This document shows, one piece after another, positions 1 through 8,540 of a stretch of 41,442 bases of DNA. Both the position numbers and the translations under genes were made by a program. Source of the DNA: Gemmatimonadota bacterium (lineage in GTDB: Bacteria; Gemmatimonadota; Gemmatimonadetes; Gemmatimonadales; Gemmatimonadaceae); NCBI GenBank assembly GCA_021298395.1, contig JAJTFH010000010.1, forward strand, positions 1-41,442, in the 5' to 3' direction. The notes below the pieces were generated by a model. The model was not told the origin of the DNA. It made no database searches and saw nothing but the letters and a program-made list of their open reading frames with translations. How positions within the stretch are numbered: the first letter of the stretch is position 1; every line of letters begins with the position of its first letter.

Positions 1-1079
1 AAGAACGATGCCGCCAAGGATGCGACGTTGATCGACCTGGTCCGGCAGCAGAAGGGGGACGGGGTCACGATCGTCTATGCCTCCACGCGCCGCACCGTCG
101 AGCGGATCGCGCAGATGCTCAAGCGCGCCAAGATCCCGACCGTCGGCTATCACGCGGGATTGGATGACGCGACGCGTGCCGATGTCCAAGACGCCTTCAT
201 GACGGAGCGGGCGAAGGTCATCGTCGCGACGAACGCCTTCGGGATGGGGATCGATAAGCCCAACGTACGGCTCGTCGTCCATTACGCGATGCCTGGGACC
301 TTGGAGGCGTACTACCAGGAAGCGGGGCGCGGCGGCCGTGATCGGGCCCCGGCGACGGCGATCCTCCTCCACGCCTATCCCGACCGATTCACCCACGAGT
401 TCTTCATCGACTCGGCGATCCCCGGCCGTGCGGTGGTCACGGCGGTGTACACGGCCTGTCGCAAGCTCGCCGAGGCTGATGGGCTCGTGAGCGAGGATGC
501 GGCGGGGATCGCCGCGACCGCCACCAGCAAGCAGACCAAGGTGAGTGATCGGCAGGTGCAGTCGTCACTGCAGATCCTCGGCAAGGCCGGCGCGCTCGCC
601 GTCGCCGATCCCTCGCGCACGCACGCCTCTGTGCGTCTCCTGGCGACGCCGGAACGGATCAAGGCCGAGCTCATCAGGGAATCGTCGCGAATCTCGATGT
701 GGTGCCGCCGGGAATCGGCGGGGCGCCTGGGGCCTTCGCGCAGCTCGAGGCGCTGCAATCGCGCCAGATGGTGGTCTGGCGACGTCTCGGCGAGGGGATC
801 ACGCTGGCGGATCCCCAGACGCCGATCGACGCCTGGGGGATCGACTGGGCCGCGCTCGAGCGGCGGCACTTCGCCGAGATGAAGAAGCTCGAGCAGATGC
901 AGCGCTACGCCTACACCGATCAGTGCCGACGCGCCTTCGTCCTCCGCTACTTCGGCGACCCGGCGGCGCGCCCGCGCTGTTCCGGGTGCGACAACTGCCT
1001 GGGGACGCGGATCAGTTCCCCTGCGGCTGACACTCCTTCACGACGGCGCGGTCGAACTTCTTCGGGTCGTCGAGGATAG
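1..1079 (+). pseudogene. recQ: RecQ-family DNA helicase, 3' part, frameshifted
   Basis: This is the C-terminal part of an ATP-dependent 3'-5' DNA helicase of the RecQ family; the 5' end lies outside the window. The first frame shows the second RecA-like lobe, with ATNAFGMGIDKPNVR (motif V) and QEAGRGGRDR (motif VI), then a winged-helix-like stretch. Around 669-699 the coding signal moves to another frame, which continues as LDVVPPGIGG and ends in the RecQ zinc module (CRRAFVLRYFGDP, then CSGCDNCLG), with a TAG at 1077. Homologues of this helicase-WH-zinc type, as I recall them, carry about 25 more residues before the LPPG segment, so a small deletion rather than a single lost base is possible. 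It could be a real lesion or an assembly error. The last 68 bases overlap the convergent gene. Confidence 0.75.
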
Positions 1080-2067
1080 GCCAGAGCTCGTCGAGGAAGG
1101 CCTTGGTGTCGTCGCGCCGCTTGTCCTCGAGTCCGGGGACGCTCGCCGCCCAGAGGGAATCGATCGCCGCACGCTTCTCTTTGTAGTGGGCGATCGTCGG
1201 CGCCCACTCGGTGGCGGAGCGACAGGGACCGCGATGGAGCCGCTGGCGCACGGTTTTGATCCCCAACATCGGGTTGGGGAAGGCATAGCGCGCATTGACG
1301 GCGCCCGACCAGTCGAAGTCATAGGCGACGGGGTAGTAAGTCCCCGCCTCATTGCGGAAAAGCTCGATGTTGTGCAGCGCCGCCACCGACCAATCGGTGT
1401 TCCCGATGTAGAACTCCCAGAGCGAGACGCGATTGAGGGAGCCGGGTTCGAAGTCCGCGAAGAGCGCCCCGGTCTGGTCGAGTGCGGTGAGTTTGTGCTG
1501 GTCGGCGACCTCTTCTTCCGTCTCCAGCAGGAAGGCGGTCACAGTGATCGGCTTCACGCGATCGGTCGAGTCCTTGTACGTGATGGTCGCAAGGCGCGCA
1601 CGATGGTGCATCGGATGCAGGATGGCGTACGTCTGGTACATCATGTACTCGAGCAGGATGTACTGCTGGTACTCGGGCGCATTCGGTCGGCACGGGGTGA
1701 CGACCTTCAGGCGCGGATTCCCCTGGAGGATCGTCCCCTCGCGTGCCTCCTTGCCCGCCCGAAGGAAGAGCGGCGGGAAGGCACAGTTGCGCGCCTGACG
1801 GCGGAAGTGGCCCCGCGCCCGGAGTTCGACCGGCAACGCCCGGGGCTTCGCGTTGGCCCCCTCGTCACTCCACGCCATCTCCGCCCCGAACCACCGGAGG
1901 GCGGTCGAATCGCGCTCGCGGACGATGTCCCGTAGGTTCGTCGTCAGCGTGATGGCCACCGGGGCGGTGTTCCGGAAGAGCACCTGGGCCGCCACCGGCC
2001 GGCCGGCCAGGAGGGCAGGGCAGAGGGACCCGAGGGTGAGCAGGGCGGCGCGGAGGCGGCGGGGCAT
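1012..2067 (-). CDS. Secreted CotH-like (kinase-fold) protein, divergent
   Basis: A 351-residue exported protein. The start chosen is the ATG at 2067, which gives a clear signal peptide (RR in the n-region, a hydrophobic core, cleavage after AGRPVAAQ); a longer reading frame upstream has no signal-like features. I do not recognise it by close homology, but the order of motifs resembles CotH kinases. There is an N-terminal VELRARGHFR (compare the CotH RG box), a middle ITVTAFLLETEEEV (compare YrGlYLLxE), GNTDW at 222-226 followed by HN at 232-233 (catalytic-loop-like), and YDFDW at 249-253 (DFG-like metal ligands). CotH proteins phosphorylate secreted or surface proteins; whether this one is active cannot be told. 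It converges on recQ and diverges from the phosphatase gene. Confidence 0.6.
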   Translation of the reverse strand: MPRRLRAALLTLGSLCPALLAGRPVAAQVLFRNTAPVAITLTTNLRDIVRERDSTALRWFGAEMAWSDEGANAKPRALPVELRARGHFRRQARNCAFPPLFLRAGKEAREGTILQGNPRLKVVTPCRPNAPEYQQYILLEYMMYQTYAILHPMHHRARLATITYKDSTDRVKPITVTAFLLETEEEVADQHKLTALDQTGALFADFEPGSLNRVSLWEFYIGNTDWSVAALHNIELFRNEAGTYYPVAYDFDWSGAVNARYAFPNPMLGIKTVRQRLHRGPCRSATEWAPTIAHYKEKRAAIDSLWAASVPGLEDKRRDDTKAFLDELWPILDDPKKFDRAVVKECQPQGN

Positions 2068-2157
2068 GGGGGAGCTCGTGAGGGTGGTGGAGGCGCGGGG
2101 GGAAACGTGGCACCAGCCGTTACATGCGGCAACTCCACCTCCCGCGCTGACGCGGGG

Positions 2158-2163
2158 TATTTT
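2158..2163 (+). promoter_or_regulatory. -10-like box close to the phosphatase start
   Basis: TATTTT followed by CC, ending 8 bases before the ATG at 2172. The same octamer TATTTTCC forms the -10 region of the rplU promoter at 6975. No convincing -35 is seen 16-18 bases upstream. If it is used, the transcript would start at or next to the start codon. Confidence 0.4.
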
Positions 2164-2171
2164 CCAGGCAT

Positions 2172-3827
2172 ATGACCAGTCGCCTCCTGCTCGCGCTTCG
2201 TGAGCTACCCGTCCTGCTCGTCGGGGCCCTCTCCGCCCGCGATGCACAATCGCCACGTCGCGTCGATGGGGATCGCCCCAAGCCCGCCCTCGTCGTCCTC
2301 GTGACGATCGACCAGCTGCGCCCCGAGTACCTCGAGCGCTGGCACTCGCAGCTCACCGGAGGGCTCCGTCGACTGGTGGACGAAGGGGCCTTCTTCCGGA
2401 ATGGGTTCCAGGATCACGCCAATACTGAGACCGCGCCCGGCCATGCGTCGACCCTCTCAGGGCGCTTCCCCTACTCGACGGGAATCGCGACCAATTCAGC
2501 CGGGGTCAATACGAGCGCGGCGCCCCTCGTCGGCTCGGATGGCATCGGGGCCTCGCCATTCCGATTCCGTGGGACGACCCTCGTTGATTGGCTGACGACC
2601 GAGGATGCGCGCACGCAGGTGCTCTCCGTCTCTCGGAAGGATCGCGGCGCGATCCTCCCGGTCGGTCGAGGGAAGCATCCCGTGTACTGGTACGCTCCGG
2701 CGAGTGGGCGGTTCGTGACGAGCACGTACTACGCCGACACGCTCCCCCGCTGGGTCTCGGCGTTCAATGCCGAGGAGCGGGTGGCGGGTCGGTATGCCGG
2801 GAAGAGCTGGTCGCTCCTCTTGCCGGAGTACGAATATCCCGAGCCCGATTCTACGCCGGGGGAGATGCGGAGCCAGGAGGTCTTCTTCCCCCACGTGCTG
2901 CCGCAGGATGCGATGCGGGCGAACAACCTCATCATGAGCTTCCCGTACATGGATGAGCTGACGCTCGATTTCGCCTGGCGCGGCGTTCGAGCGCTCGGGC
3001 TCGGCGCCGGTCCGCAAACCGACGTCCTTGCCGTCTCCCTCTCGACGATGGATGGGGTCGGACATCGCTGGGGGCCGGACAGCCGGGAGGTGCACGATCA
3101 TGTCCTGCGCCTGGATCGCTTCCTCGGGAGCTTCCTCGATAGTCTCGTCGCCCTTCGTGGCGCGGATCGGATCGTCCTCGCGCTGACCTCGGATCACGGG
3201 GTGGCCCCGATCCCGGAGACGCGGTCGACGTTCGACGACAACCGCAAGGCGATGCGGGTCATGATGGATGACTTCGATCCGGCGATGGGCGTGCTGGAGA
3301 AGCGCGTCGCGCAGGCGAAGCTCCCCGCCGAGGCGTTCAGCTTCGATGGGGATGTGCTCAGCGTCGATCGGTCGACGCTCCCGCCGCATGGAGCGCGGGC
3401 CCTCCCTGGCATCGCCGAGGCCTTTGCCAAGGCGGCACGCCGCGTGAAGGGGGTGATGCGCGCGGATGTCATCGACCGTCTCGCGACGACCGACACCGTT
3501 AAGGACAACATCGGGCGCCGGTGGTTGCACAACTACCGACCGGGTGGTGAGGTCCTCGTCACCGTCACCCTGACGCCGACCAGCTATCGGGGCAACGCCG
3601 GGGCTGCGACCCATGGCACCCCCCACGACTACGATGCGCGGGTCCCGATCATCTTCTGGGGGTCACCCTTCGTCTCGGGGCGTCGAATGGAGAACATCCG
3701 CGTCGTCGATATCGGACCGACTCTCGCTGAGGTCGCCGGGGTGCGGCCGCTCGAGAAGCTCGACGGGGTCTCCCTCAAGACGATCATCAAGCCGGCGGCA
3801 CGCAGCAACCTCCCCGTCCCGCGCTGA
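2172..3827 (+). CDS. PafA-like alkaline phosphatase / phosphodiesterase family
   Basis: A 551-residue alkaline-phosphatase-superfamily hydrolase, probably periplasmic: residues 1-25 look like a signal peptide (R4, then a Leu-rich core, cleavage near ARDAQS). Metal-site and nucleophile motifs appear in family order: D47 in VTIDQLRPEY, T87 in TETAPGHAS (probable nucleophile), D294 and H298 in MDGVGH, D341-H342 in TSDHG, and H481/H485 in THGTPHDYD. N108 and the K156-x-R158 pair (SRKDRG) match the substrate-binding Asn and KxR of PafA, the phosphate-insensitive monoesterase of Flavobacteriia. This favours a monoesterase over a nucleotide pyrophosphatase. The acyl-CoA dehydrogenase gene follows after 3 bases. 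Exact substrate unknown. Confidence 0.85.
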   Translation: MTSRLLLALRELPVLLVGALSARDAQSPRRVDGDRPKPALVVLVTIDQLRPEYLERWHSQLTGGLRRLVDEGAFFRNGFQDHANTETAPGHASTLSGRFPYSTGIATNSAGVNTSAAPLVGSDGIGASPFRFRGTTLVDWLTTEDARTQVLSVSRKDRGAILPVGRGKHPVYWYAPASGRFVTSTYYADTLPRWVSAFNAEERVAGRYAGKSWSLLLPEYEYPEPDSTPGEMRSQEVFFPHVLPQDAMRANNLIMSFPYMDELTLDFAWRGVRALGLGAGPQTDVLAVSLSTMDGVGHRWGPDSREVHDHVLRLDRFLGSFLDSLVALRGADRIVLALTSDHGVAPIPETRSTFDDNRKAMRVMMDDFDPAMGVLEKRVAQAKLPAEAFSFDGDVLSVDRSTLPPHGARALPGIAEAFAKAARRVKGVMRADVIDRLATTDTVKDNIGRRWLHNYRPGGEVLVTVTLTPTSYRGNAGAATHGTPHDYDARVPIIFWGSPFVSGRRMENIRVVDIGPTLAEVAGVRPLEKLDGVSLKTIIKPAARSNLPVPR

Positions 3828-3830
3828 CCG

Positions 3831-5051
3831 ATGACCGACGCCTCGCTCTATTTCGAAGAGCATCACCACGCCACGCGTGAGATGGTGCGCGCCTTCGCGC
3901 GTGATGAGGTCGCCCCCGTCGCCCGTCACTTCGACGAGACCCAGGAGTTCCCCTGGGCGAACGTCAAGAAGATGGCCGACTTGGGGCTCCTCGGGATCCC
4001 CTGGTCCGAGGAGATCGGCGGGAGCGGGCTCGATACCATCAGCTTCATGATCGCCATCGAGGAGCTGGCTGCCGTCTGTGCCTCGCACTCGATCACGATC
4101 TCCGCGCACACGACCCTCGGTACCTCGCCGATCGTGAACTTCGGAAGCGCGGAGCAGCAGGCGCGCTTCCTCCCGAGTCTCTCGAGTGGCCGCGTCCTCG
4201 GCGGCTTCGGGCTGACCGAGCCAGGGGCCGGTTCCGATGCCGGCGGCACCAAGACCACGGCGGTGCGGAAGGGGGATCACTACCTCCTGAATGGGAGCAA
4301 GCGGTTCATCACGCACGCCGGGGTCGGTGAGGTCTTCGTCGTCACCGCGGTCACCGACCCCAGCAAGGGGACCAAGGGGATCTCGAGCTTCATCCTCACC
4401 AAGGAGAGCTGCGACCTCGAGAAGATTCGCGATCTCGGGATCGGGCACGATCCCGCCTTCACGCCCATGAAGGGATTCCGAGCGGGGAAGAAGGAGGACA
4501 AGCTCGGGTGGCGCGCCTCCGACACCCGCGAGCTGATCTTCGAGGATGTCGAGGTGCCCGTCGAGAATCGCCTCGGGGAGGAAGGGCGGGGGTTCATCAA
4601 CTTCATGAAGACCCTCGACGCCGGGCGCATCGGGATCGCGGCGCTCTCCTTGGGGCTCGCGCGTGGGGCGTTCGAGCAGGCGCTCGCCTACACCTCGGAG
4701 CGGAAGCAGTTCGGTCGGCCGATCGCCGAGTTCCAGGGGGTGCACTTCCAGCTTTCCGATCTCGCCACCCAGCTCCAGGCGGCACATCACCTGACCTACC
4801 ATGCGGCCTGGCTCGCCCAGCACGGTCATCCCTATGGGAAGGAGGCCTCGATGGCGAAGCTCTTCGCCTCCGAGCTCGCCACCAAGGCGACGATCACCGC
4901 CGTCCAACTCCACGGCGGATACGGCTACACCAAGGACTATCCCGTGGAGCGGATGATGCGGGATGCCAAGATCGGGGAGATCGGGGAGGGGACGAGCGAG
5001 ATCCAGCGGATGGTCATCGCCCGGCACCTCCTGAAAGGGTTGTCAATCTGA
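3831..5051 (+). CDS. Acyl-CoA dehydrogenase (short-chain type)
   Basis: A 406-residue FAD-dependent acyl-CoA dehydrogenase catalysing the first step of beta-oxidation, passing electrons to ETF in the cytoplasm. [16 protein letters not shown] is the first family signature (FAD and substrate loop), [12 protein letters not shown] lies in the C-terminal helical domain, and [16 protein letters not shown] is the FAD/dimer segment. [12 protein letters not shown] carries the catalytic base, E386, at the position used by short- and medium-chain enzymes. An insertion of roughly 15 residues (around [12 protein letters not shown]) precedes the KKEDKLG element. Three bases separate it from the phosphatase gene, so the two may be cotranscribed, but I see no functional link. 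A hairpin follows 35 bases after the stop. Confidence 0.92.
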   Translation: MTDASLYFEEHHHATREMVRAFARDEVAPVARHFDETQEFPWANVKKMADLGLLGIPWSEEIGGSGLDTISFMIAIEELAAVCASHSITISAHTTLGTSPIVNFGSAEQQARFLPSLSSGRVLGGFGLTEPGAGSDAGGTKTTAVRKGDHYLLNGSKRFITHAGVGEVFVVTAVTDPSKGTKGISSFILTKESCDLEKIRDLGIGHDPAFTPMKGFRAGKKEDKLGWRASDTRELIFEDVEVPVENRLGEEGRGFINFMKTLDAGRIGIAALSLGLARGAFEQALAYTSERKQFGRPIAEFQGVHFQLSDLATQLQAAHHLTYHAAWLAQHGHPYGKEASMAKLFASELATKATITAVQLHGGYGYTKDYPVERMMRDAKIGEIGEGTSEIQRMVIARHLLKGLSI

Positions 5052-5086
5052 CAGACGGGCACTACCCATATAGGCACGTCTATGGC

Positions 5087-5110
5087 GCCCCTCGGCGAAC
5101 GTCGAGGGGC
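5087..5110 (+). terminator. Hairpin after the acyl-CoA dehydrogenase gene
   Basis: A perfect 8-base stem, GCCCCTCG (5087-5094) with CGAGGGGC (5103-5110), and an 8-base loop, followed by TTGGTCT. It suits a weak intrinsic terminator for the upstream gene. A possible promoter (CTGACA 5048-5053, 15 bases, TATAGG 5069-5074) lies just before it, so the hairpin could instead sit in a leader of about 215 bases ahead of the RNase G gene. The rest of 5052-5297 shows no gene. Confidence 0.5.
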
Positions 5111-5297
5111 TTGGTCTGCCGGGGCCTCGGGCCTCGGCTTCTTCCGGACCCGACACACCTGATGATGGATCGCATGCAGCGCCGACAGCTCTCGATCGCC
5201 GCGGACGCCCTCTGGGGCGAGGCCGCGGGGCACGATCGAGCGGCCGCTCCATGGTCGATCCGGTGCCGGGCCGGGGGCTCATCAGCTCCAGGTACCC

Positions 5298-6932
5298 ATG
5301 AAGCGCGAGATCCTGATCAGCGCGACACAACGCGAGATCCGTGTCGCCATCCTCGAGGACGAACAGCTCGTTGAACTGCAGGTCGACCGTCCGGAGAACA
5401 AGCGGATGGTCGGGGACATCTATCTCGGGAAGGTCGAGGCGGTGCTGCCGGGGATCCAGGCCGCCTTCGTGAACATCGGCACCGAGAAGGCCGCCTTCCT
5501 CCATAACTCCGATCTCGTCTATGACGAGGGCGGGGACGACGACGATGATGATGAAGGGGACGACGAGGAGTCGGGGGGCGAGGACGCCGCCGACGCCGCG
5601 GAGGCCGAGGCCGCCGGGGAATCCGCGGCGGAGCCGAAGAAGAAGGGGGGACGTGGGCGGGGCGGCCGCCGCCGTCGGAAGGATCCGCCGAAGATCGAGG
5701 ACGTGCTGAAGCGCGGGCAGCCCCTCATCGTCCAGGTCTCCAAGGAACCGATCTCCACCAAGGGCCCCCGGGTCACGGCGCAGGTCTCCCTCGCCGGTCG
5801 TTTCCTCGTCTACATGCCCTTCGCCTCGCGCGTCGGGGTCAGCCGGAAGATCGGGGTGCGAGCCGAGCGGCAGCGCCTGCGTGAGCAGGTCCAGTCGGTC
5901 CTCCCGAAGGACAAGGGGGGGGTGATCGTTCGCACCGTGGGCGAGGATGTCACGCAGGAGACCTTCACCCGCGAGCTCCAGACCCTCATCGGGCAGTGGG
6001 ACAAGATCAACAAGAAGCAGAAGTTCGTCGGGAGTCCCCCGAAGCTCCTGCATCGGGAGACCTCGCTCACGCGTGGGATCATCCGCGACCTCTTCTCGAC
6101 CAAGGTCGACCGACTCACCGTGGACTCGAAGCAGGTCTACAACGAGATCGTCGAGTATCTGAAGGGGATCGCCCCCGAGCTCATCGATCGCGTGCAGCTG
6201 TATGAGGACAAGGTCCCGCTCTTCGACACGGAAGGGGTGGAGACCGAGATCCGCGACCTCTTCAAGCGGCGCTGCGACCTCCCGAGCGGGGGGTACCTGA
6301 TCATCGAACCGACCGAGGCGCTGGTCTCGATCGACGTGAACTCGGGGCGCTTCACCGGGAAGAAGGACCCGGAGAAGACCGTCACCAAGACGAACATGGA
6401 GGCGGCCAAGGAGATCGCGCGACAGCTCCGGCTCCGCGACGTGGGTGGGATCGTGGTCTGCGACTTCATCGACATGGAGACCAAGGCCAACCGAGATCGT
6501 GTCCTCCAGGAGCTCCGGACCCACCTGGGTCGCGACCGGGCGCGGACCAAGGCGTACGCGGTCAGCGACCTCGGGTTGATCGAGATGACCCGCCAGCGGG
6601 TGCGGCAGAGTCACTTCCATGCGATGACCGAGCCCTGCCCGACCTGTCAGGGGACGGGGCGCGTCTTCACGGCCGAGACGATCGTCCGGCGGATGGAGCG
6701 GGCGGTCCGGCGGCTGGCCAGCGAGGGGCGGCGGGACCCGATCGTCATCAAGTTCCCGCCCGATGTGGCCTTTTATGTGCTGCAGCAGGAGAAGGAGCTG
6801 GTGAAGCGCCTGGAGAAGGGGGTGGGCTTCTCCGTCGAGATGCGGGACGACCCCCTCCTCAAACCGGACGAGTTCAAGCTTGTGGTGAAGGGGGCGGGGC
6901 GGGACATCACGAGTCAGTACGCGGTGGCGTAG
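5298..6932 (+). CDS. rng: Ribonuclease G (Rne/Rng family) with insertion in the S1 domain
   Basis: A 544-residue single-strand-specific endoribonuclease acting in rRNA maturation and mRNA turnover. The N-terminal MKREILISAT and the S1 half-motif GDIYLGKVEAVLPGIQAAFVN are typical. The S1 domain is then split by residues about 76-130: an Asp/Glu/Ala-rich acidic run followed by a basic GGRGRGGRRRRK run. The S1 fold resumes at LKRGQPLIVQVSKEP and TKGPRVTAQVSL. The catalytic Mg-binding aspartates are D346 (SIDVNSGRF) and D389 (VVCDFIDM), and the zinc-link CPTC is at 447-450. It lacks the long C-terminal degradosome scaffold of RNase E. The start is the only ATG that gives the family N-terminus. 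Confidence 0.93.
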   Translation: MKREILISATQREIRVAILEDEQLVELQVDRPENKRMVGDIYLGKVEAVLPGIQAAFVNIGTEKAAFLHNSDLVYDEGGDDDDDDEGDDEESGGEDAADAAEAEAAGESAAEPKKKGGRGRGGRRRRKDPPKIEDVLKRGQPLIVQVSKEPISTKGPRVTAQVSLAGRFLVYMPFASRVGVSRKIGVRAERQRLREQVQSVLPKDKGGVIVRTVGEDVTQETFTRELQTLIGQWDKINKKQKFVGSPPKLLHRETSLTRGIIRDLFSTKVDRLTVDSKQVYNEIVEYLKGIAPELIDRVQLYEDKVPLFDTEGVETEIRDLFKRRCDLPSGGYLIIEPTEALVSIDVNSGRFTGKKDPEKTVTKTNMEAAKEIARQLRLRDVGGIVVCDFIDMETKANRDRVLQELRTHLGRDRARTKAYAVSDLGLIEMTRQRVRQSHFHAMTEPCPTCQGTGRVFTAETIVRRMERAVRRLASEGRRDPIVIKFPPDVAFYVLQQEKELVKRLEKGVGFSVEMRDDPLLKPDEFKLVVKGAGRDITSQYAVA

Positions 6933-6951
6933 GGGCTTGTCCTCCAAGGAC

Positions 6952-6980
6952 TTGACCGAGTCTCGATTCCCCCCTATTTT
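6952..6980 (+). promoter_or_regulatory. Sigma-70-type promoter for rplU-rpmA
   Basis: -35 TTGACC (6952-6957), a 17-base spacer, and -10 TATTTT (6975-6980). The expected start near 6987 gives a 5' leader of about 30 bases before the rplU ATG at 7017. Only a weak AGG lies in the Shine-Dalgarno region. Confidence 0.75.
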
Positions 6981-7016
6981 CCAAGGCTCGGACCAATTCA
7001 GACCCTAGGTATCCCC

Positions 7017-7334
7017 ATGTCGTACGCCATCTTCCGCTCCGGCGGGAAGCAGTTCCGCGCTGAGAAGGGCACCACGCTCCGACTCCCCACCCTCCCGGGT
7101 GAGGCGGGCGCCACCGTCGAGTTCAACGAGGTCCTCCTCGGCTCCGACGGCGCTAACGTCAAGGTCGGCGTCCCCACCCTCAAGGGCGCGTCGGTCTCCG
7201 CCGAGATTGTCAAGCACGGCCTCGGTGAGAAGATCGTCGTCTTCAAGTTCAAGCGTCGCAAGAACTACGCGAAGAAGCAGGGCCATCGGCAGGGGTTCAC
7301 CGAGGTCCGGATCCGCGACATCACCCTCGGCTGA
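7017..7334 (+). CDS. rplU: 50S ribosomal protein L21
   Basis: A 105-residue large-subunit protein that binds 23S r[21 protein letters not shown] is the classic L21 N-terminus, and the C-terminus has the basic [24 protein letters not shown] signature (given here as separate parts: [17 protein letters not shown], then GFTEVRI). Its length is normal for the family. It precedes rpmA by 18 bases in the near-universal rplU-rpmA order, under the promoter at 6952. The Shine-Dalgarno region is poor for such a highly expressed gene. Confidence 0.97.
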   Translation: MSYAIFRSGGKQFRAEKGTTLRLPTLPGEAGATVEFNEVLLGSDGANVKVGVPTLKGASVSAEIVKHGLGEKIVVFKFKRRKNYAKKQGHRQGFTEVRIRDITLG

Positions 7335-7352
7335 CCGAGAGCGAGACTCCCA

Positions 7353-7619
7353 ATGGCACATAAGAAAGGCGTAGGTTCCTCCCGCAACGGCCGTGACTCG
7401 AACCCGCAGTACCGCGGGATCAAGAAGTTCGGCGGCGAGAAGGTGATCGCCGGCAACATCATCGTCCGTCAGTGCGGCACCAAGTGGCACCCCGGCAACA
7501 ATGTCGGGCTCGGCACCGACTACACGATCTACGCGCTCATCGAGGGCGTCGTGAAGTTCGAGCACAAGTCGAAGAGCCGCTACAAGGTCTCCGTCTACCC
7601 GACCTCGGCCGCGTCGTAA
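7353..7619 (+). CDS. rpmA: 50S ribosomal protein L27
   Basis: An 88-residue protein whose N-terminal tail reaches the peptidyl-transferase centre. [16 protein letters not shown] is the standard N-terminus, so there is no cleavable N-terminal extension of the type processed by Prp in Firmicutes. [19 protein letters not shown] and the basic C-terminal half are also typical. It is cotranscribed with rplU and closed by the strong hairpin at 7645. Confidence 0.97.
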   Translation: MAHKKGVGSSRNGRDSNPQYRGIKKFGGEKVIAGNIIVRQCGTKWHPGNNVGLGTDYTIYALIEGVVKFEHKSKSRYKVSVYPTSAAS

Positions 7620-7644
7620 GTCGCACCACCTGGTCGCAACGCAG

Positions 7645-7674
7645 AGCGCCCCGACTCAGACGAGTCGGGGCGCT
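7645..7674. terminator. Strong hairpin between rpmA and the convergent phosphodiesterase gene
   Basis: A perfect 13-base stem: AGCGCCCCGACTC (7645-7657), loop AGAC, and GAGTCGGGGCGCT (7662-7674). There is no U-tract on either side, but stem length and GC content make it the obvious transcript end for rplU-rpmA. Being symmetric, it can also serve the convergent gene that ends at 7775. The stretch 7675-7774 shows nothing else. Confidence 0.8.
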
Positions 7675-7774
7675 CGTGCGTTCGGCTCGTCGCCACGAGG
7701 CCTGTCCACGGACGAAGACCTGCTCCGCCACCGAGGCGCAGGCGACGGGATGGGGAGGGTGGAGCGGTCGGGGA

Positions 7775-8491
7775 TCAGGGGGCAGGGAACAGGGACCGGG
7801 CCAGGGCGACGTCATCCGTGCAGAGTGCGTCCACGCCCACAGCGGCGAGGCGCTGCATCGCGGCGGCGCTGTTGACCGTCCAGGCGATCACACGTCGCCC
7901 CTCGGCGTGGGCGGCGCGGACGAAGGCCTCGTCGATGTGGTCGACCTGTCGCCAACAATCACGGGCATCCACTGACCGCGCGGAGATGGTCTGATCGATC
8001 GGGTAGCTCGCCTCCAACACGCCACGCGGGATCGCCGGGTCCAGTTGGGCGGCCCGCTGCACCTGCCGATGGTCGAAGGCATGCACCGCAGCACGGCCGA
8101 GATCGAGGTCCCTCGCGGCATCGAAGGGGAGCCGCTCCCGGCGGGGCTGACGGGCGATGACTCCGAGGGTCCCCTCGGCGGTCCCAGCGCCCTTGAGCTC
8201 ACAATAGACGCGCAACCGATCCCCGACCGCCTCGAACACCGCCTCAAGCCTGGGGATGGGCTCCCCGCGCACCGAATGCGAGGCGACCGCAGCCGCCGTG
8301 AGCGCAGCGATGGGGGTCCCATCGGCTAGCGTGGGATCGTGGTGGACCACGATCACCCCATCCGCGGTGCGGTGGACGTCGAGCTCGCAGGCGTCGGCCC
8401 CTAACTCCACTGCCCGGCGGAAGGCCAGGAGGGTATTCTCCGCGGCATCGCGGGAGGCCCCGCGGTGGGCGATGATCTCAGGGCGGGTCAC
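7775..8491 (-). CDS. Glycerophosphodiester phosphodiesterase
   Basis: A 238-residue GDPD-family enzyme that hydrolyses glycerophosphodiesters to glycerol-3-phosphate and an alcohol. IIAHRGASRDAAENT carries the catalytic H9-R10. ACELDVHRTADG holds the metal ligands E36 and D38, and VVHHDPTL the second catalytic His. The barrel continues through CELKG, the DHRQVQ segment and IAWTVN. There is no signal peptide, so it is cytoplasmic, like UgpQ. The start is a GTG at 8491 with no Shine-Dalgarno site. It diverges from the ECF sigma gene across a 49-base spacer holding overlapping promoter-like elements. Confidence 0.9.
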   Translation of the reverse strand: MTRPEIIAHRGASRDAAENTLLAFRRAVELGADACELDVHRTADGVIVVHHDPTLADGTPIAALTAAAVASHSVRGEPIPRLEAVFEAVGDRLRVYCELKGAGTAEGTLGVIARQPRRERLPFDAARDLDLGRAAVHAFDHRQVQRAAQLDPAIPRGVLEASYPIDQTISARSVDARDCWRQVDHIDEAFVRAAHAEGRRVIAWTVNSAAAMQRLAAVGVDALCTDDVALARSLFPAP

Positions 8492-8497
8492 GAGGGA

Positions 8498-8529
8498 GTC
8501 TTAACGTCGGGCGACCACCGGCGTCAAAT
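8498..8529. promoter_or_regulatory. Overlapping divergent promoter-like elements (phosphodiesterase / sigma gene)
   Basis: Plus strand: TTAACG (8501-8506), 17 bases, TCAAAT (8524-8529), with the sigma ATG at 8541. Minus strand: TTGACG (plus 8522-8527), 18 bases, TAAGAC (plus 8498-8503), with the phosphodiesterase GTG at 8491. Each -35 overlaps the other strand's -10. An alternative plus-strand reading is an ECF-type promoter, AAC (8503-8505), 16 bases, CGTC (8522-8525), which would mean autoregulation of the sigma factor. Confidence 0.45.
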
Positions 8530-8540
8530 CTGGCGGGACC

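Noticed and set aside
5521-5709. Acidic/basic insert of RNase G as two separate small genes or a frameshift
   Set aside because: The main frame is open throughout and the S1 fold resumes in the same frame after the insert.
5043-6947. A 634-codon open frame antisense to RNase G
   Set aside because: Same GC-bias shadow; the sense strand has catalytic motifs and the antisense has none.
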